From the NCBI GenBank assembly GCA_021029095.1, contig JAJOHG010000010.1:62001-126000 (forward strand): DNA of 64,000 bases. Direction: 5' to 3'. The first letter of the stretch is position 1. Every line of letters starts with the position of its first letter. The notes beneath the pieces were generated by a model. That model was not told the origin of the DNA. It saw only the letters and a program-made list of their open reading frames with translations, and made no database searches. This DNA comes from Phellopilus nigrolimitatus. Lineage: Eukaryota; Basidiomycota; Agaricomycetes; Hymenochaetales; Hymenochaetaceae. The translations under genes and the position numbers were made by a program. This document shows, piece by piece, positions 9,398-21,156 of this stretch.

Positions 9398-10367
9398 TCA
9401 CTGTCGCGCATCGGGAACTACCTCCCAGTCAACTAAGACCAAAGACCGTATCCGCGGGATTATCTCCTAACCGCACCTTGCACATACATGCGGTTGGAGG
9501 ACAGTTAAGTAAGACCGGACCTGAGCTTCTAGGACTTGGAGCATTGATCATGAAAAAAATTGGATCTATGAGGTTCATCGCCACGGCTTCCGGAGGTGAC
9601 GACGAGCGAGGCCTAACGGGCCTGTTGTTAAAGCGTGCGGAGCCAATTGACAACGATGGCAGAGTCGTCTCCTGCTTTGGAAGTGTGCAAAGATGAGAGA
9701 GCCCGTGTATCTGACGCGATTCTGAGGCATTAGGGAATCACTGCTTGCAGATCCTTCGTCGGACCCACGGGATTCGCGTGCAACCCTGCGATTCCAAACG
9801 CACTTCCCAAGTCGAGTGTATTCTCAGTCCCTTCAGCCTCGTCGTCGGCCTCTTGGTGCCAGAAAGTGCATCGCTGGCGTTCATAATTCCGTTACCATTA
9901 GCAGTCGTCTCCCAATCTTCCTGCACCAGGAACGACACGCGGGTTGTCATCAGCGTTGTGTTATGCCAAAGTTTTGGAAGTACGGACGTACTTGATCTGC
10001 GCCCGCTTCTCAAGCAGCTGCTCTTTGATCATTTTTTTTCGATCCATCTCGTTAGCAGACCATGCTTCTTCAGGCCCCGCACACTAATGGGCAACGAGCA
10101 GCGACAGTGGCGTCAATGACAAAGACGTAAATGCGCCAGACCGTGGCAAACGCACTCAACTGCTTATGTTCCCATTCTGAGAGAACGTATTCAGGAGGTA
10201 TCCCTATCGCCAATTGGGTGCTGAGCTGGCGTTATATTTCAGACGGATGGATGCAGCAGAGTGGTCTTCCGAGGCTCCTTTGCCGATTCCTCCTTTATTT
10301 GTCGGCCTCTTAGCTTTCTCGTGGCCTGGGTCTCAGCTGCGCGGGTCAAACCTAACTGGAGTGCCAT
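9398..10367 (-). pseudogene. Decayed SAP-family paralogue of the WEHKQL type (A3)
   Basis: The start codon at 10,365-10,367 opens a 47-codon frame (MALQLGLTRAAETQ) that stops after HPSV. Downstream pieces are WEHKQLSA..., MDRKKMIKEQLLEKRAQI, and a final segment VDWEVVPDARQ ending at 9,398. The order parallels exon 1/2 (SAP-like), exon 3 and the DW motif of the main family, but stops and frame changes separate them. Relative to copy B a 1-nt loss and a nearby 1-nt gain restore the frame inside the first exon. Confidence 0.45.
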
Positions 10368-10374
10368 GGTCGAT

Positions 10375-11796
10375 CTCCGAGAGCGGGAACTGGAAGAGGG
10401 ACGTGACAGTGATACGCACGCTTGAGAATGACGGTCACCACCCGAGTATCCCTCAAGCTCATATTCATAAGGCACGTTCCCGTCCATTTCGCCCCCCACC
10501 CGCCCGCACGACGTCTCGTATGCCAACGTCGCTCAGTGTATATCCCTCAGCGCTCCGTCCACCTCCTTCCCCCTTTTCAAGTCCTTCGTTGAGCGACTCG
10601 GTTGGGAGAAGCAGGTCTGGAGACTGAAAAGGAGTCTATGCATTCACGTGGACATTGATGATATGCGCGCGCGCGCGTGGGTTGCGGACGAGCGGGAGAA
10701 AAAGCGGTGGAACGGCCAGGAAGGGGCGTGGATCTGCTCGTGGCTGGCTGATTCAGACAAATAGGCTATCCGCGGATATAAGCTCATCTTTGTGTGGGGG
10801 ATGAGTCCGGGTTCACGCACGTACGCGCAAGTCCGTGCCAAACGCCTCTGGCGGGTTTCGCCCTGGCCCTCTTGTCTCGTGCCATGTTTCGTCTACTGGG
10901 TCAGGCGCTGCACGCGCTCGCAGAGCTGCAGGTTCTTATCGCGTCGGAGTCTGTCTCAGTGTGGGGTGTCCCTGTTTCCCTCGTAATATTGTAGTCATTC
11001 CACGTGTAGATAGGCCAAAGTCTGAATGCCACAGTTTCGTAGGGATGTTCGGGCGGCATATGTCTCTTCGTCAGAGTAGACGGAGCAAAGGCGACGTAGC
11101 CTTGAGGCCCTTGCATCGTAAGATATTTAGACGGCGCTTGAGAGGCGCGTTGGAATGGCAGGTCTTTGAGTTGCGTTGAAAAGAAGACGCCGAAGGGAGA
11201 GAGTAGAGACTCACCGACGGCAACCTGCTCGTTGTCCGTGTGTCCTCTACCATATGTTTTTTCTCAGCGGTTTCGTGTTTGTATCCGAAGGGTCTCATGA
11301 ACACATCCGTATAGTCGCTGTCGCTGCCGCCCTAGACGAGGTTGATGACGCTCAGCTGTAGCAGCAGTCGGGAAACGCCTTTTCCTCCCCGGTTTTGGAG
11401 GCTAAGGGGCGATAACACAAATTAAGACCAACATTTATAGTCAAGTTTCCGCTAAAACGAATTCGGTGCCCAGCGACGGAGGTGTTCGGATAGGCTTTGC
11501 TTTGCAGCTCTGTTTTCGGGCAGCACTAATTCAGCGCGTTTTTTTACATGGGAAGGCCAGCGGGCGTACCGACGTCCGTCCAAGTGAGCAGAGAGCGTGC
11601 GTACGTATGCACGCGAGACGATCGAGCCAAACAGCGAAATCGTCGCACTGGCCGAGACGGGACAGATCCCGCACGGGCGCCTGCAAACGGAGTTATCGCC
11701 ATCAAGCGACCTTCTGCACAGCTACATATAGACGCCCCGGAGCTCAGCTCAGCTCCCAGCTTCATCCCCCCAGCCAAAAACCAAAGGAAAGAGAGC
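10375..11796. other. Duplicated intergenic DNA with the FRLWP relic
   Basis: The only shared frame is at 10,901-11,116 (-), ending TCSSASACSA and containing FRLWPIYTWNDYN. The same segment occurs at about 33,060-33,333 (+). A (CG)n tract lies near 10,662. Nothing else is assignable. Confidence 0.35.
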
Positions 11797-12129
11797 TCAC
11801 CAGCGCCCGACTCGCTCCCTCTGCGCCCTCTCCTCTCCACGAGCCCCACGCGACGCCGCATCGCCGCCCTTCCGGCCGAGCACGACCGCGCGCCAGCCCG
11901 CGTCGCGCTCCGCAGCCTCCGCGCCTGTCTGCCGCGTCCCCGTCGGCGCACGCTCGTCCGCGGGCACGCGGAGGCCGGCGAGCACGCTGATGCGCGCGCC
12001 TTGCGCATGGTGTACAGGTGCAGCGCGTGCGGGAGGTGCGTCGGACGCGGTGTGCTCACTTTCCGTCTTCGCACGCCTGGCCTCAAAAATGCCAATGCCA
12101 GGAGGGCCAGTGTCGCGTCGCTCTCCCAA
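11797..12129 (-). pseudogene. Deleted copy of the small conserved gene at 20,734
   Basis: The minus frame keeps ARISVLAGL and GWRAVVLGRKGGDA of the block B gene. Relative to B it has lost 30 nt inside the THLPHAL...LHL segment and 28 nt after RKA, the second loss being a frameshift. Arm C (about 32,270-32,507, +) has a larger deletion and a poly-G tract at the same place. Confidence 0.5.
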
Positions 12130-13160
12130 GCGCTTTGCAAAAGTACATAAGTGATGAGACAGGGGTCGAGGATGAAATCGGTGCGTTCTGATTTCGTGGA
12201 CTTGGACTGACGATGCTTCGTATCGGTTTCGCGTTCACCGTCGGGCAAGTACATGGGATCTGATTGCCCCAAAGTCGAGTGTCGTCCACTATCCAAGTCC
12301 TCCTTACATATGCTATCTCGCTGCAACGGCCGATGCAACTTCGACCGAGTCCACGAAACATTCCTTTTTGCAAACGTCTGTAAACAAAATAAAAAACCAA
12401 AATACCTGCGCTGGCACCGTATCAAACGAAGCACTGGTGGTCCGGTGGAGTGTCGAGAAAGCAACGCGGGAGAGATCGAACGGAATAAATGGCACCTAAT
12501 ACACCATATCCAGCAGCAGACCACCGAATGCAGGCTCGCTAGGGTCCGGAAGCAAACGCGTCTCTGTATGCGGCTACCCGATCTGGCGTGTCAGGGGCGC
12601 TTCTAGCGGCACGAGGCGTGACGGAGCGCGTCCACAAGCGTCGGCGCCCTCTTTTTTGCGTTTCGCTATTTTTTTCTTTTCTTTTTCTTATTCTTATTCC
12701 TAGTCTTATTCCTATTCTTATTTTTTTTTCTTCTTCTCCACTTCTTCTTCTCGGCATTTCATCAACGTTTGGAGGGGGGCCCGCAGCACTCTCCTTCGCT
12801 CTTGACCCCCGTCGACGTCCCACCAGTCGTCGTCGTCGTCGTGTAATTTTCTTGTTCCGCTCGCGTGGACTGCTGACACGCGTCTGGACGCGCCCGTGCT
12901 GTGCAGTCCTGAGTCCGGTGTCGGAGGAGCGCCCAGTCGCGGAAGAGATTTAGAGTGTGTGTTGTAAAAACGGCCCCGCCGACGGAGCGGAGCGTGGCCC
13001 GGCTTGCTGCCTGTTGCAGGGTACAGTACGTTGCGTTTCCACTTCCACCGCCCGCGTCCTGCCTAAAACTAACGAACGAAAAAAAAAAAAAAAGTTGTGT
13101 ACGAATCCAGCACGTCCATTCTTAGAGCGGCTCTTCGCTTCGGGTGGACTTACTAACAAC
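12130..13160. other. Upstream region of the 772-aa gene
   Basis: The sequence mirrors 31,170-32,160. At 12,650-12,755 it carries a long pyrimidine-rich tract with TTATTC-type repeats that is shorter in arm C, and a poly-A run of 13 at about 13,080. An open minus-strand frame (11,544-12,524) has no recognisable domain. Confidence 0.4.
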
Positions 13161-15700
13161 ATGTCCCTGTCCCCCGCGCACTCGCGCTCCACTTCGGAGG
13201 AGGCGCTCACAGACGAAAACCTCGAGCGGGTGAGCCCGTCCTTCCCCATCCTTTCCTTTCCTGTCCTGTCGGGCCGCTCACACCCGCGCCCAGGTCTTCC
13301 GCGAGATCGAAGAAGCGAGCGAGCGGCGCGCGCGCGACGAGGAGGCCAGAGCCGAAGCCGAAGCCGCGGCCGCGGCCGAGGAGGCGGCCTTGCCGCCGCG
13401 CCCGCTCGACCCCGCCCTCGACCCCGGCCCCGGCCCCGGCCCCGGCGCGCCCCCGTCCAACCCCGCGTCCTCCGAGCGGAAGCGCAGGCGCCAGAGCATC
13501 GGCGTCTCGCGCGTCGGCAACGTACGTCCGCCCCGCGCAGGCGCAATCATACATAACACACAACGCTGAGCGCGCGCGCTGACGCTGACACCGATGCCGA
13601 CAGCTCTTCGACCTCGCGGCCGTCCAGACCGAGCTGCGCCCGCCGACGAGCCGCGTCGTGTCGCCCGTCCCGTGGTCCGCCCCGCCCATGTACTCCGTCA
13701 TGGTACGCACCCTCCCCTCCCCTCCCCTCCCGCGCACCGAACCGAACTGACACACCCCGCCCCTTACACACACACAGACAACAACCCGACGCGCCCCCTC
13801 CCCCTCCCTCTCCTCGCGCGGCGTCAGCGCCCCCTCCTCCCCCTCCTCCTCCACCCACTCCCTCTCGCGCTCGCTCTCCCTCTCCTCCGCCGGCAGCGCC
13901 GGCAGCGACGCACACGCAGAGGAGCTGCACACGACGCAGAAGGAGACGATCGGCGCGCGGCGCAACACGCTCACGAAGGCCGTGTCCGCCGCGCTCGCGC
14001 GCACGCTCACGCGGATGCGCTCGCAGCGCGCGCTCGGCGGCGGCGTCAGCGGCGACGGTAGCGGTGACGCCGGCGTGGACGGCGGAGGTGGAGGGGCGCT
14101 CGTCATCGGCGTCGCGGTGCACGAGGAGGCGACGACGACGACGACGACGATGACGATGACCGCGGACGCGGGCGCGGGCGCGGGCGCGGGGTGGGCGTGG
14201 GACGCGCCCGAGGGCCCCGGGCAGCTCACGAGCGCGAGCGTCGTCTCGGCGGAGGTGAGCGCGCCCGCCGCAGCCGCGGCGCCGTCGCCCGTGGAGACGC
14301 GGTTCGCGGCGGCGGTGCGCGCGCGCTCGGGGAGCCTGAATCGGCTGCGCAGCATCCGCGCGCCCGCGGCGCCGCCGGGATTGGTGCGCCAGGCGTCGGC
14401 GGGGGCGGGGGCGGGGGCGCCGCTTGAGGTCGGACGGCCGTCGGTGGCGGGCGGGGACGCTGGTGCGGATAAGGATGGAGGTGCGGGTGCGGGTGCGGAG
14501 GGCGCGGCGCCGGAGAAGGAGAAGGATAAGGATGAGGGGAAAGCGGGCGCGAAGGAGAAGGAGAAGGAGGAGGGGAAGGAGAAGGAGAAGGAGAAGGAGA
14601 AGGACGCGAAGAAGGCGCGCCGCCTGACGCACTACGCGCGGGCGTTCGTGCAGAAGCTGCGCCGGCACGCGTCGCGCGAGGGCCCCGGCCCGCATTCGAG
14701 TCCGAGTCCAAACCCACCTCCAAACCCACCTCCGAACTCGACCCCGAGTCCGAGCCCGGGCTCGGCATCGCGCGCGGACGGGGGCAAAACAGACGGGAGC
14801 AAAATCGGGAGCAAAACGGGCGGGAGCAAAACGGGCGGGAGCGGGAGCAGAAAAGCGCGCCCGCCGGCCGTGTGCGTCGCGTGGGCCGACGCCGCCCTCC
14901 CGTCTGTAGCGGTGGCGTCGTCGCCCACGCCCGCGGCGGTGCCGCTCCCGCCGTCGCCCGCACCCCCTGGGGGCGCGGACGCTGGAATACAGTCGTACTT
15001 CCCGTTGGTGATGCCGCCGCCGCCGTCGCCGGACCCGGCGGGCGTGCCGCTCCCGCCGTCCCCGGCACCCGAAGGCGCCGACGCGCAGTCGTATTTTCCG
15101 CTGGTGATGCCGCCGCCGCCGTCGCCGGACCCGGCGGGCGTGCCGCTCCCGCCGTCCCCTGCGGCGCCCGGGGGCGCGGACATGAAGTCGTACTTCCCGC
15201 CGGTGATGCCACCGCCGCCGTCGCCGTCCCCGGCGGGCGTGCCGCTCCCGGAGTCGCCGACGCCCACCGTGCCTGCGGTGCTGAGGGACGAGCCGCCCGC
15301 AGACGAGGACGGGATGGCGCCGATAGCGGAGGCGGCGCTCGCGCTGCCGGCGTCGCCGTCGCCGTCGCTGTGCGAGTCCGCGTCTGAATCTGGGTCGGAG
15401 GCGGAGGCTGGGGCTGGGTCGGACAGTTTGGCGGCTGCTGTGCCTGCGGGATGTGGCGCGGCGGCGGGCGGGGAGGAGGGAAGAAGGGGCCGGGGCGCGC
15501 ATGCGGAGCCGGAGCCGGAGCGTGCAGAGTCGGCACCAGAGCCTGAGGAGACGGAGCCTGCGGGGCCAGCGCCTGCAGAGCCCGCAGAGCCTCCGTCGCC
15601 AGAGCCCGCGAAGGCGGAGGCGGAGGCGGAGGTGTCTTCAGCGCCGGCACCGGCACCGGCGACGATCCGGGAGATGCCGCGTGAGCCCGCTGACTCGTGA
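13161..15700 (+). CDS. Large low-complexity charged/proline-rich protein, 772 aa
   Basis: The model is join(13161..13229, 13294..13521, 13604..13702, 13778..15700), with all introns in phase 0 and clear GT..AG ends. The N-terminus (MSLSPAHSRSTSEEALTDEN) leads into an E/R/A-rich likely coiled-coil (FREIEEASERRARDEEAR). Then come a proline run, ERKRRRQS (basic, possible nuclear signal), LFDLAAVQTELRPP, serine-rich repeats, a K/E repeat around 14,515-14,610, HYARAFVQKLRRHASREG, and several repeats of SYFPxVMPPPPSP. The C-terminus is acidic and E/P-rich. No enzymatic domain is seen. The function is unknown. The sequence is far more GC-rich than the SAP genes. Confidence 0.7.
14980..15260 (+). repeat. 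In-frame repeat of about 100 nt inside the 772-aa gene
   Basis: Three units encode a SYFP(L/P)VMPPPPSP segment followed by AGVPLPPSPA and a GAD-containing linker. In arm C the units have a shorter form (VMPPSPAAVPLPP). The copy number and frame differ between arms, which points to slippage or unequal exchange. Confidence 0.65.
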
Positions 15701-16667
15701 CCTGCCGCCGTCCGCCTATTCCTCGCCCGTTCGGCTATCTCGACTCCTTGCGCCGTTTCGTTGCCGCCCGCCTCGACTGCCTTCCCCGGCGCGCACAAGT
15801 CCAGTGCATCTCCGGCTCCGCACTCCCTCCGTGCAAAACACACTACAGCCCACATATTCGCTATCCGGACGGGCGCCCAATCTCTCTTGATCTCGCAACA
15901 ACTCTCTTTTTATTCGCCTATTAGTTTTTTGGATTTGATTGTCGCATTTGATCTCTTCGTTCTGCATTCTGTCCTTTCCTTTCTTTGACCATCGCTTTCG
16001 CCAGTTACACAGCACGCAGCACGCAGCACAGCACACACTACATCTCGATTTACTCATCCTACTATTTGCTCACCTCCCGTCATACACTTCTTCCGCTCAC
16101 TTTGCATTTCTCGCCTCCTTGCATGTACGTCCTCCCCCGCTGTCGAGTTTTCCAGTAATAGACCTTTTATCGCGCATTTTTTGTTCGTCCGTCTTACTAT
16201 CATATCCATATCCATATCCATATCTATATCATATCCCTGCCCGGTTCTCGAATTTGGAATTAAAAAGTTATTTTCCCACCGGCCTTTGGGCTCGCGCATA
16301 CGTACATGTACAGGCAAACAAAAGCTGAGATCGGCGCCCCGCCAAAATGGCTGATTGAGTGTTGGGTAAACAGAACACGCGCCTCCGCCGATTTATTGCA
16401 CTAATTAGCGAAGAGTCGTATCCCCGGGAGGGAGGTGTTTGCGTACGGGGAGGGCGAGTGTATGTATGCGCGTGTATGCGCCTGCCTATCAGCACCCGGG
16501 GACGTGCCATCACTCACGCCTGACACGCCCCTTCCCCGCTCTCACACCACCTCTCGGCGTTTCACGCCCAACCAGCCCCTGTCGTCGCTCGTCCTTCGCC
16601 TCCCTCACCTCTTCCTCCTTCCTCCTTCCTCCTTCCTTCCTCCTCCCTCCTTCCTCCTGCTCGGGCA
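15701..16667. other. 3' flank of the 772-aa gene and promoter region of the 846-aa gene
   Basis: The first part (to about 16,265) is shared with arm C (28,115-28,714) and includes an ATATCC microsatellite near 16,200. After that the sequence is single-copy. A CCTTCCT-rich tract at 16,615-16,660 immediately precedes the start at 16,668. Confidence 0.5.
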
Positions 16668-19312
16668 ATGGCGACGACGACGACGACGGCGACGACGCTA
16701 GCGACGCCGGACGCGGGCGCGCGCCGCTCCTCGGCCCGCGTTAGCCGTGCTAGCCGCCGCCGCACGACGCTCTACGCCCCGAGCGAGTACACCTTCGACG
16801 CCGCGTGGTCGCCGCTCACGGGCCGCGCCGCCCTCTGGAGCCGCCTCTACCTCCCCGGCGTCCCCGGCTTCGAGCCCCACGACGGCGAAGACGACGGCGA
16901 GGACGACGAGGACGACGAGGACGACGAGGATGATGGCGAGGGTGAAAATGGCGATGGCGATGACGCCGAGCGCCGCTCGCATTTCGACTTTGCAGATGAG
17001 GACGAGGACGAGGACGGCGGCGCGGACGGCGGCGCGGACGTGCACGCCTACGCAGATGCAGGGGCGCGCCACGACCCGTTCGCCGACGCGGGCTACACCT
17101 ACTTCGGCGACGCCAAGTTCCCCTTCTCCGGCGCCCTCGCCGCCCCCCTCGCCTCTCCCTTCCCCTTCCCCTCCGACTCCTCCTCCAAACACCACTCGCG
17201 CGCGCTCCTCGGCTCCGTCGCGCCCCGCGCGCGCTCGCCCGTGCGCACGCAGCCCGCACCCGCGCCCGCACCCGCGCCCGCGCACCCCTACGCACAAGCG
17301 TACGCGTACGCGCACCCCAAGGCGCAGCCCGCGTGGGCCCGCGGCGCGCTCGCGCTCGCGCTGGGCCTGGGCGCGGACCTGGAGACCGAGACGGACCTGG
17401 AGGCGGAGGCGGAGGCAGAGACGGAGACGGTGGCAGAGACAGAGATGGCACCGGCGCCGGCCCTGGCCCTGAACCTGGACCTGGACCTGGAGATAGAGAC
17501 AGGCCTGGACCCCGCGCTCGACGCCGCCCTGCGCGCGGACCCGACCGCCGCGTGGGCGGAGGTGTGCTGGGCCGAGGCCGCGCCCGCCTCGCCCGCCTCC
17601 TCGCGCGCCCCCTCCCCCTCACCATCCTTCTCCTTCCGCGGCGCCGCCGACGCCGACGAGGCAGACGCGCCGCACCTCGGTCCCGACCCCTCAGACCCAG
17701 ACGCAGACCCAAGCTCGACTCACAGCGCAGATGCAGAAGACGCGGCGTGGTCCGCGCCCGCACCCGCATCGCCGCCCCTGCGCGCACCCCGCCCGCGGCC
17801 GCTCCCCGCACGCCCCTTCCCGCTCCCCTTCCCCGTCTTCCCGCTCCCCACCTCTCCCGCGCCCGCGCCCACGCCCGTGCCCTTCCCCTCCCCCGCGTCC
17901 GCGCACGTCCACGCCCACGCGACAAACGACCATCCGGCGCCAATGGCCGCACGGGCAACCCCGCCGCTGCGCCTCGCGCAGCAGCCGCACGCGCCGCCGT
18001 ACTACCGCCCCGCAAGCGACCCGCCGCCGTACACCGCACACCCCGCCGGCGCCGGCACCGGCGCCTCGTCCCCGTCCTCCCCTTCCTCCGCTGGCACGGT
18101 ACGCCCTCTTCTCTCTTCCTTTTTCCTTTTTCCTTTTTCGCTTCTGGGCGCGTTTTTGGATCTGTCGCGCCCGGCGCTCGTGCTCACGCCTTGCGCACGC
18201 AGGTCCGCCCGACGCCGACGCCGACGCCGCCCCTGCGCATCGCGAGCCCCGGTGCGCAGCTGCGCGCCACCGCCGCCGCACCGCGCGCGCCCCGCCCGCA
18301 CGCGTACGCCGCCCCGCCCTCCGTCGCCTCCTCCGTCTCGGCGTACTCGCTGGTGGGGGGCGTCCTCGAAGACGACGGCGCGGACGTCGGAGAAGATGAA
18401 GACGACGAAGATGGCGAGGAGGGCGCCGAAGACGGAAGCGGAGACGAGGACGAGGACGAGGACGACGCGGCCTCCGACGCGACGCACCGCGCCCCCAGCC
18501 CCGGCTCCGGCCCGGGGCACCGCCCGTTCTCCCCGCTCTCCTTCCCCGCCTCGCCGACCGCGTCCACCACCACGGCCACGACCACGACGGCCTCCGCATC
18601 CGCGTCCGCGCTGTTCGCGTTCTCCCCAACATCCGCGTCTGCATTCTCCGCGGCGTCCCCGACGACGCCCGCCTCTTCATCTGCGCGGGACAGGGACGCG
18701 TACGTGTTCGAGGCGCGCGGCAGTGGCGGCGGCGGCGGCGGCGCGGCGCTCCTGCTCGCTCCGCGCGCGGTCGCCTCCAAGGACAGCAGGGGCATGCACA
18801 GGGATATGGACGCGCACGCGCACAGGGACGAAGACGGGGACGCGGACGTGGCGTCGGCGGACACGCACACGCTCCTCCGCCGCGTCCCGCTCGCGCTGCC
18901 CTTCCCGCCCTTCGGCGTCGCGCGCCCGCACGGGGAGGCGGCCCACCACTTCGGCGCTCCGGGCTCGTACCCGCAGATCTCGTACCCGCACCCGTACCCG
19001 TATCCGCAGAAACAGCCCTATGTGAACGTGCGCGCCGCGCCCGGGATGTGGGGCGCGCGGCTCGCCTCCGCCGGCGGCGACGGCGACGGCGAAGGCGGGG
19101 AGTACGTGCGCGTCGAGCGCGGGGACGTGGACGTGGACGTGGACGCGGATGGGCTGCGCGGGGCGGAGATGAAGGGCGAAAAAGCGGCGGCGCCGACGAA
19201 GCTCGCGCGCGCGTCGACGCTGCGCCGCCTCGCGGACCGCTGCGGGACGCTGTCGCGGCGCCTCGCGCCCGGCGGGGCGGGCGCGCCGCGCGAGCGCGGG
19301 CGGGGAAGGTAG
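16668..19312 (+). CDS. Large acidic/proline-rich protein, 846 aa (unduplicated gene)
   Basis: The model is join(16668..18098, 18203..19312), with the intron in phase 0 (GTACGC..GCAG). The start context is a T-rich run of MATTTTTATT. Next comes YAPSEYTFDAAWSPLTGRAALWSR, which looks like the only ordered segment (about residues 36-65). It is followed by long D/E runs, then A/P-rich and E/T-rich tracts, and a second acidic run after the intron (VGEDEDDEDGEEG). The C-terminus is basic (ASTLRRLADRCGTLSRRL). No known domain was recognised. It is the only complete gene in the spacer that is not duplicated. Confidence 0.65.
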
Positions 19313-19866
19313 CGCCTGTTGTGTGTGCGCGCTGGGGTTGGAGGTCTCCTGCTCCTCTCCGGTTTTGGTTTTTTTTTCTTTCTTTCTTTCTTTCTGTTTT
19401 CTGTTTTCTGTCTTCTGGTTTCTGGTTTTGGGGCGGCTTCTGTATAGAGGCGGACGATTCTCGGGGTCTCGCTTTGGTTGCTTCTTTCTCGCTTACGCGC
19501 GCTCGTCCTCCTCCGTGATCCGCGCGCTTGACCGCCGCCTGCGTGCATGTATGTATGCACTTGGCCGGTTTTCGTCCTGTCTCACCACCTCCCTCCTGTT
19601 GTGCCATGTACACCCGCGTGCTCGTCGCAGCTGCGTGCTGCCTGCCTACTACTACTACTTACTTACCTACCTACCTACCAAGCCCGCCGGGCTTGCGCTA
19701 ATGTTCTCGTTTTGTTACATGTACTGAAGTCTGAGTCTCCTCGGCCCTGTGTCTCTGTCGTTGTCGCGTCTCCCTCCCCTTTTCTCCACCTGCTCTGTTG
19801 ATCTTTTTTTTGCGTATGTCAGCCGCGTTTGTTCGAGTCCGTGACCCGTTCTCTAAAATCTCTTTT

Positions 19867-19897
<31 letters not shown>

Positions 19898-20640
19898 CGC
19901 ATTTTGGGTTCTCGCGCCGTCCCCTCTCTTTCTCTGCCTTTGCATACTACATACATACATACGTACATACATGCGTACATGCGTACATACACACGAAACC
20001 GAAACACCACCAGTACCCTTACAGCTAATTTTCTGTCCTCCCGAATATGATTTTGTTTTGCGGTTTCTGTTTCCGTTTCTCGTCGACGGGTGGGAAGTGG
20101 AGTATAGCGCGCGCGCGGGCTGGTAAAACAAAACAAACTACTTCCCTAAGAAAAAAGGAACGTCTCGTCGGCATCGAGCGTGAGCGTGTCCGCCCCGCCG
20201 ACGCGAGCGAACGAGCGAGCGCATCGATTTGGGCACACGCAGGCTTCCCGGCCGCCAGCCACAGGCGACCGACTCGTTCCCGTCTGGGGCGTTCGGGCCG
20301 CCACGCGCTGGCGCTGTCATTAATCATTCCCGTTCAGCCGCGCTGCCACCAGCGCGTCAATATCGTTGTTTCATCCGCAACCGATTTGCTGTAGTAAGAC
20401 AAGCTCAGCTAGGAGGATTTAGTTGTTTCGTGTGACACACATCACAGTCTGCTCAACCCTGATCATCGTGACACTTGAGCTCGTCTCCGAACTTTCCAAA
20501 ATTAATTGTTCTTGCATGCATATCTGCCACTCAGTACCACATATATATTCCTAACATCAGCGGAGATATATACACGCCATTTCGTGGACGACGTCTTAAG
20601 GAAATTTATTGTTTAAAAAAAAACAAAGTCGCTGACAATA
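19313..20640. other. Intergenic region rich in microsatellites
   Basis: It contains CTTT repeats at 19,372-19,396 and 19,862-19,900, a CATA/TACA tract at 19,950-19,995 and a short (CG)n at 20,106-20,117. No coding frame with recognisable content is seen. Single-copy sequence ends near 20,690. Confidence 0.5.
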
Positions 20641-20733
20641 CATATAATGACTAATTACTGTACCTATCAAATATTCAATCTCCGCGTGCTCGACAGCACA
20701 ACCCGCCAACCCGCCAGACCCATCACGCGCCCG

Positions 20734-21156
20734 ATGCCCGCCCCGACACACCTCCCGCACGCACTCTACGCGCTCGCACTCACCTCGCTCGCGCTGCACC
20801 TGCACACCACGCGCAAGGCCGCGCAGGAGCAGCGCGCCGCCGCCGCCGCGCGCATCAGCGTGCTCGCGGGCCTCGCGGCGCGCCTCCGCGCGGGAGAGCG
20901 CGTGCCCGCGGACGAGCTCGCGCGCGCGCGGCGGCTCGTGCGCCCCGGCGGGGACGTGGCGGACGGGCGCGATGAGGCGCGCAGCGCGGAGGCGACGGAG
21001 CGCGACGTGGGCTGGCGCGCGGTCGTGCTCGGCCGGAAGGGCGGCGATGCGGCGGCGTCGCGTGGGGTTGGCGGAGAGGAGAGGGTGCAAGGGGAGTGGG
21101 ACGCTGGTGAGCCTCTCTTTCTTTGTTTTTTCTCTTTTGGCTGGGAGGTGAGCTGA
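20734..21156 (+). CDS. Small conserved hypothetical protein, about 140 aa
   Basis: Starting at the second in-frame ATG (20,734), the frame reads MPAPTHLPHALYALALTSLA, then LHTTRKAAQEQRAAAAARIS, LAARLRAGERVPADELARARR and GWRAVVLGRKGG. The pattern is a short hydrophobic or helical N-terminus, a predicted coiled-coil, a basic LRRLVR-like segment and a W..V..GRKG motif. It resembles small uncharacterised basidiomycete proteins known to me only by pattern. A donor-like GTGAGC at 21,107 suggests that the last codons may be intronic. It is the least damaged of three copies. Confidence 0.5.
   Translation: MPAPTHLPHALYALALTSLALHLHTTRKAAQEQRAAAAARISVLAGLAARLRAGERVPADELARARRLVRPGGDVADGRDEARSAEATERDVGWRAVVLGRKGGDAAASRGVGGEERVQGEWDAGEPLFLCFFSFGWEVS

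Larger units (their letters stand above)
1..16270. repeat. Left arm (block A) of the large inverted duplication
   Basis: Almost every reading frame here recurs in reverse orientation between about 28,100 and 43,480. Paired landmarks are the PUF6 relic (600-1,475 with 41,835-42,880), the SAP genes (4,867 with 38,817; 8,593 with 35,689), the 772-aa gene start (13,161 with 31,169) and a shared AT-rich flank ending near 16,265 and 28,115. The two landmark positions sum to about 43,480 at the outer end and about 44,400 at the inner end, so the arms differ by many small indels. Arm identity was judged by eye. The left limit may lie outside the window. Confidence 0.9.

Noticed and set aside
11544..12524. 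326-codon minus-strand open frame
   Set aside because: Its second half is a frameshifted reading of the small-gene relic and the first half has no recognisable content; kept only as flank.
14515..14610. K/E repeat as a separate regulatory repeat
   Set aside because: It is an in-frame GAGAAG microsatellite inside the 772-aa coding exon.
13547..15502. 651-codon minus-strand open frame over the 772-aa gene
   Set aside because: Antisense shadow of very GC-rich coding DNA; no splice signals or start context, and the plus model explains introns and phases.
17691..19613. 640-codon minus-strand open frame over the 846-aa gene
   Set aside because: Arginine-rich shadow frame; it crosses the intron of the plus-strand gene and its microsatellite flank.
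19860..19995. Possible telomeric or CRISPR-like repeats
   Set aside because: These are simple CTTT and CATA microsatellites with no TTAGGG units and no spacer structure.
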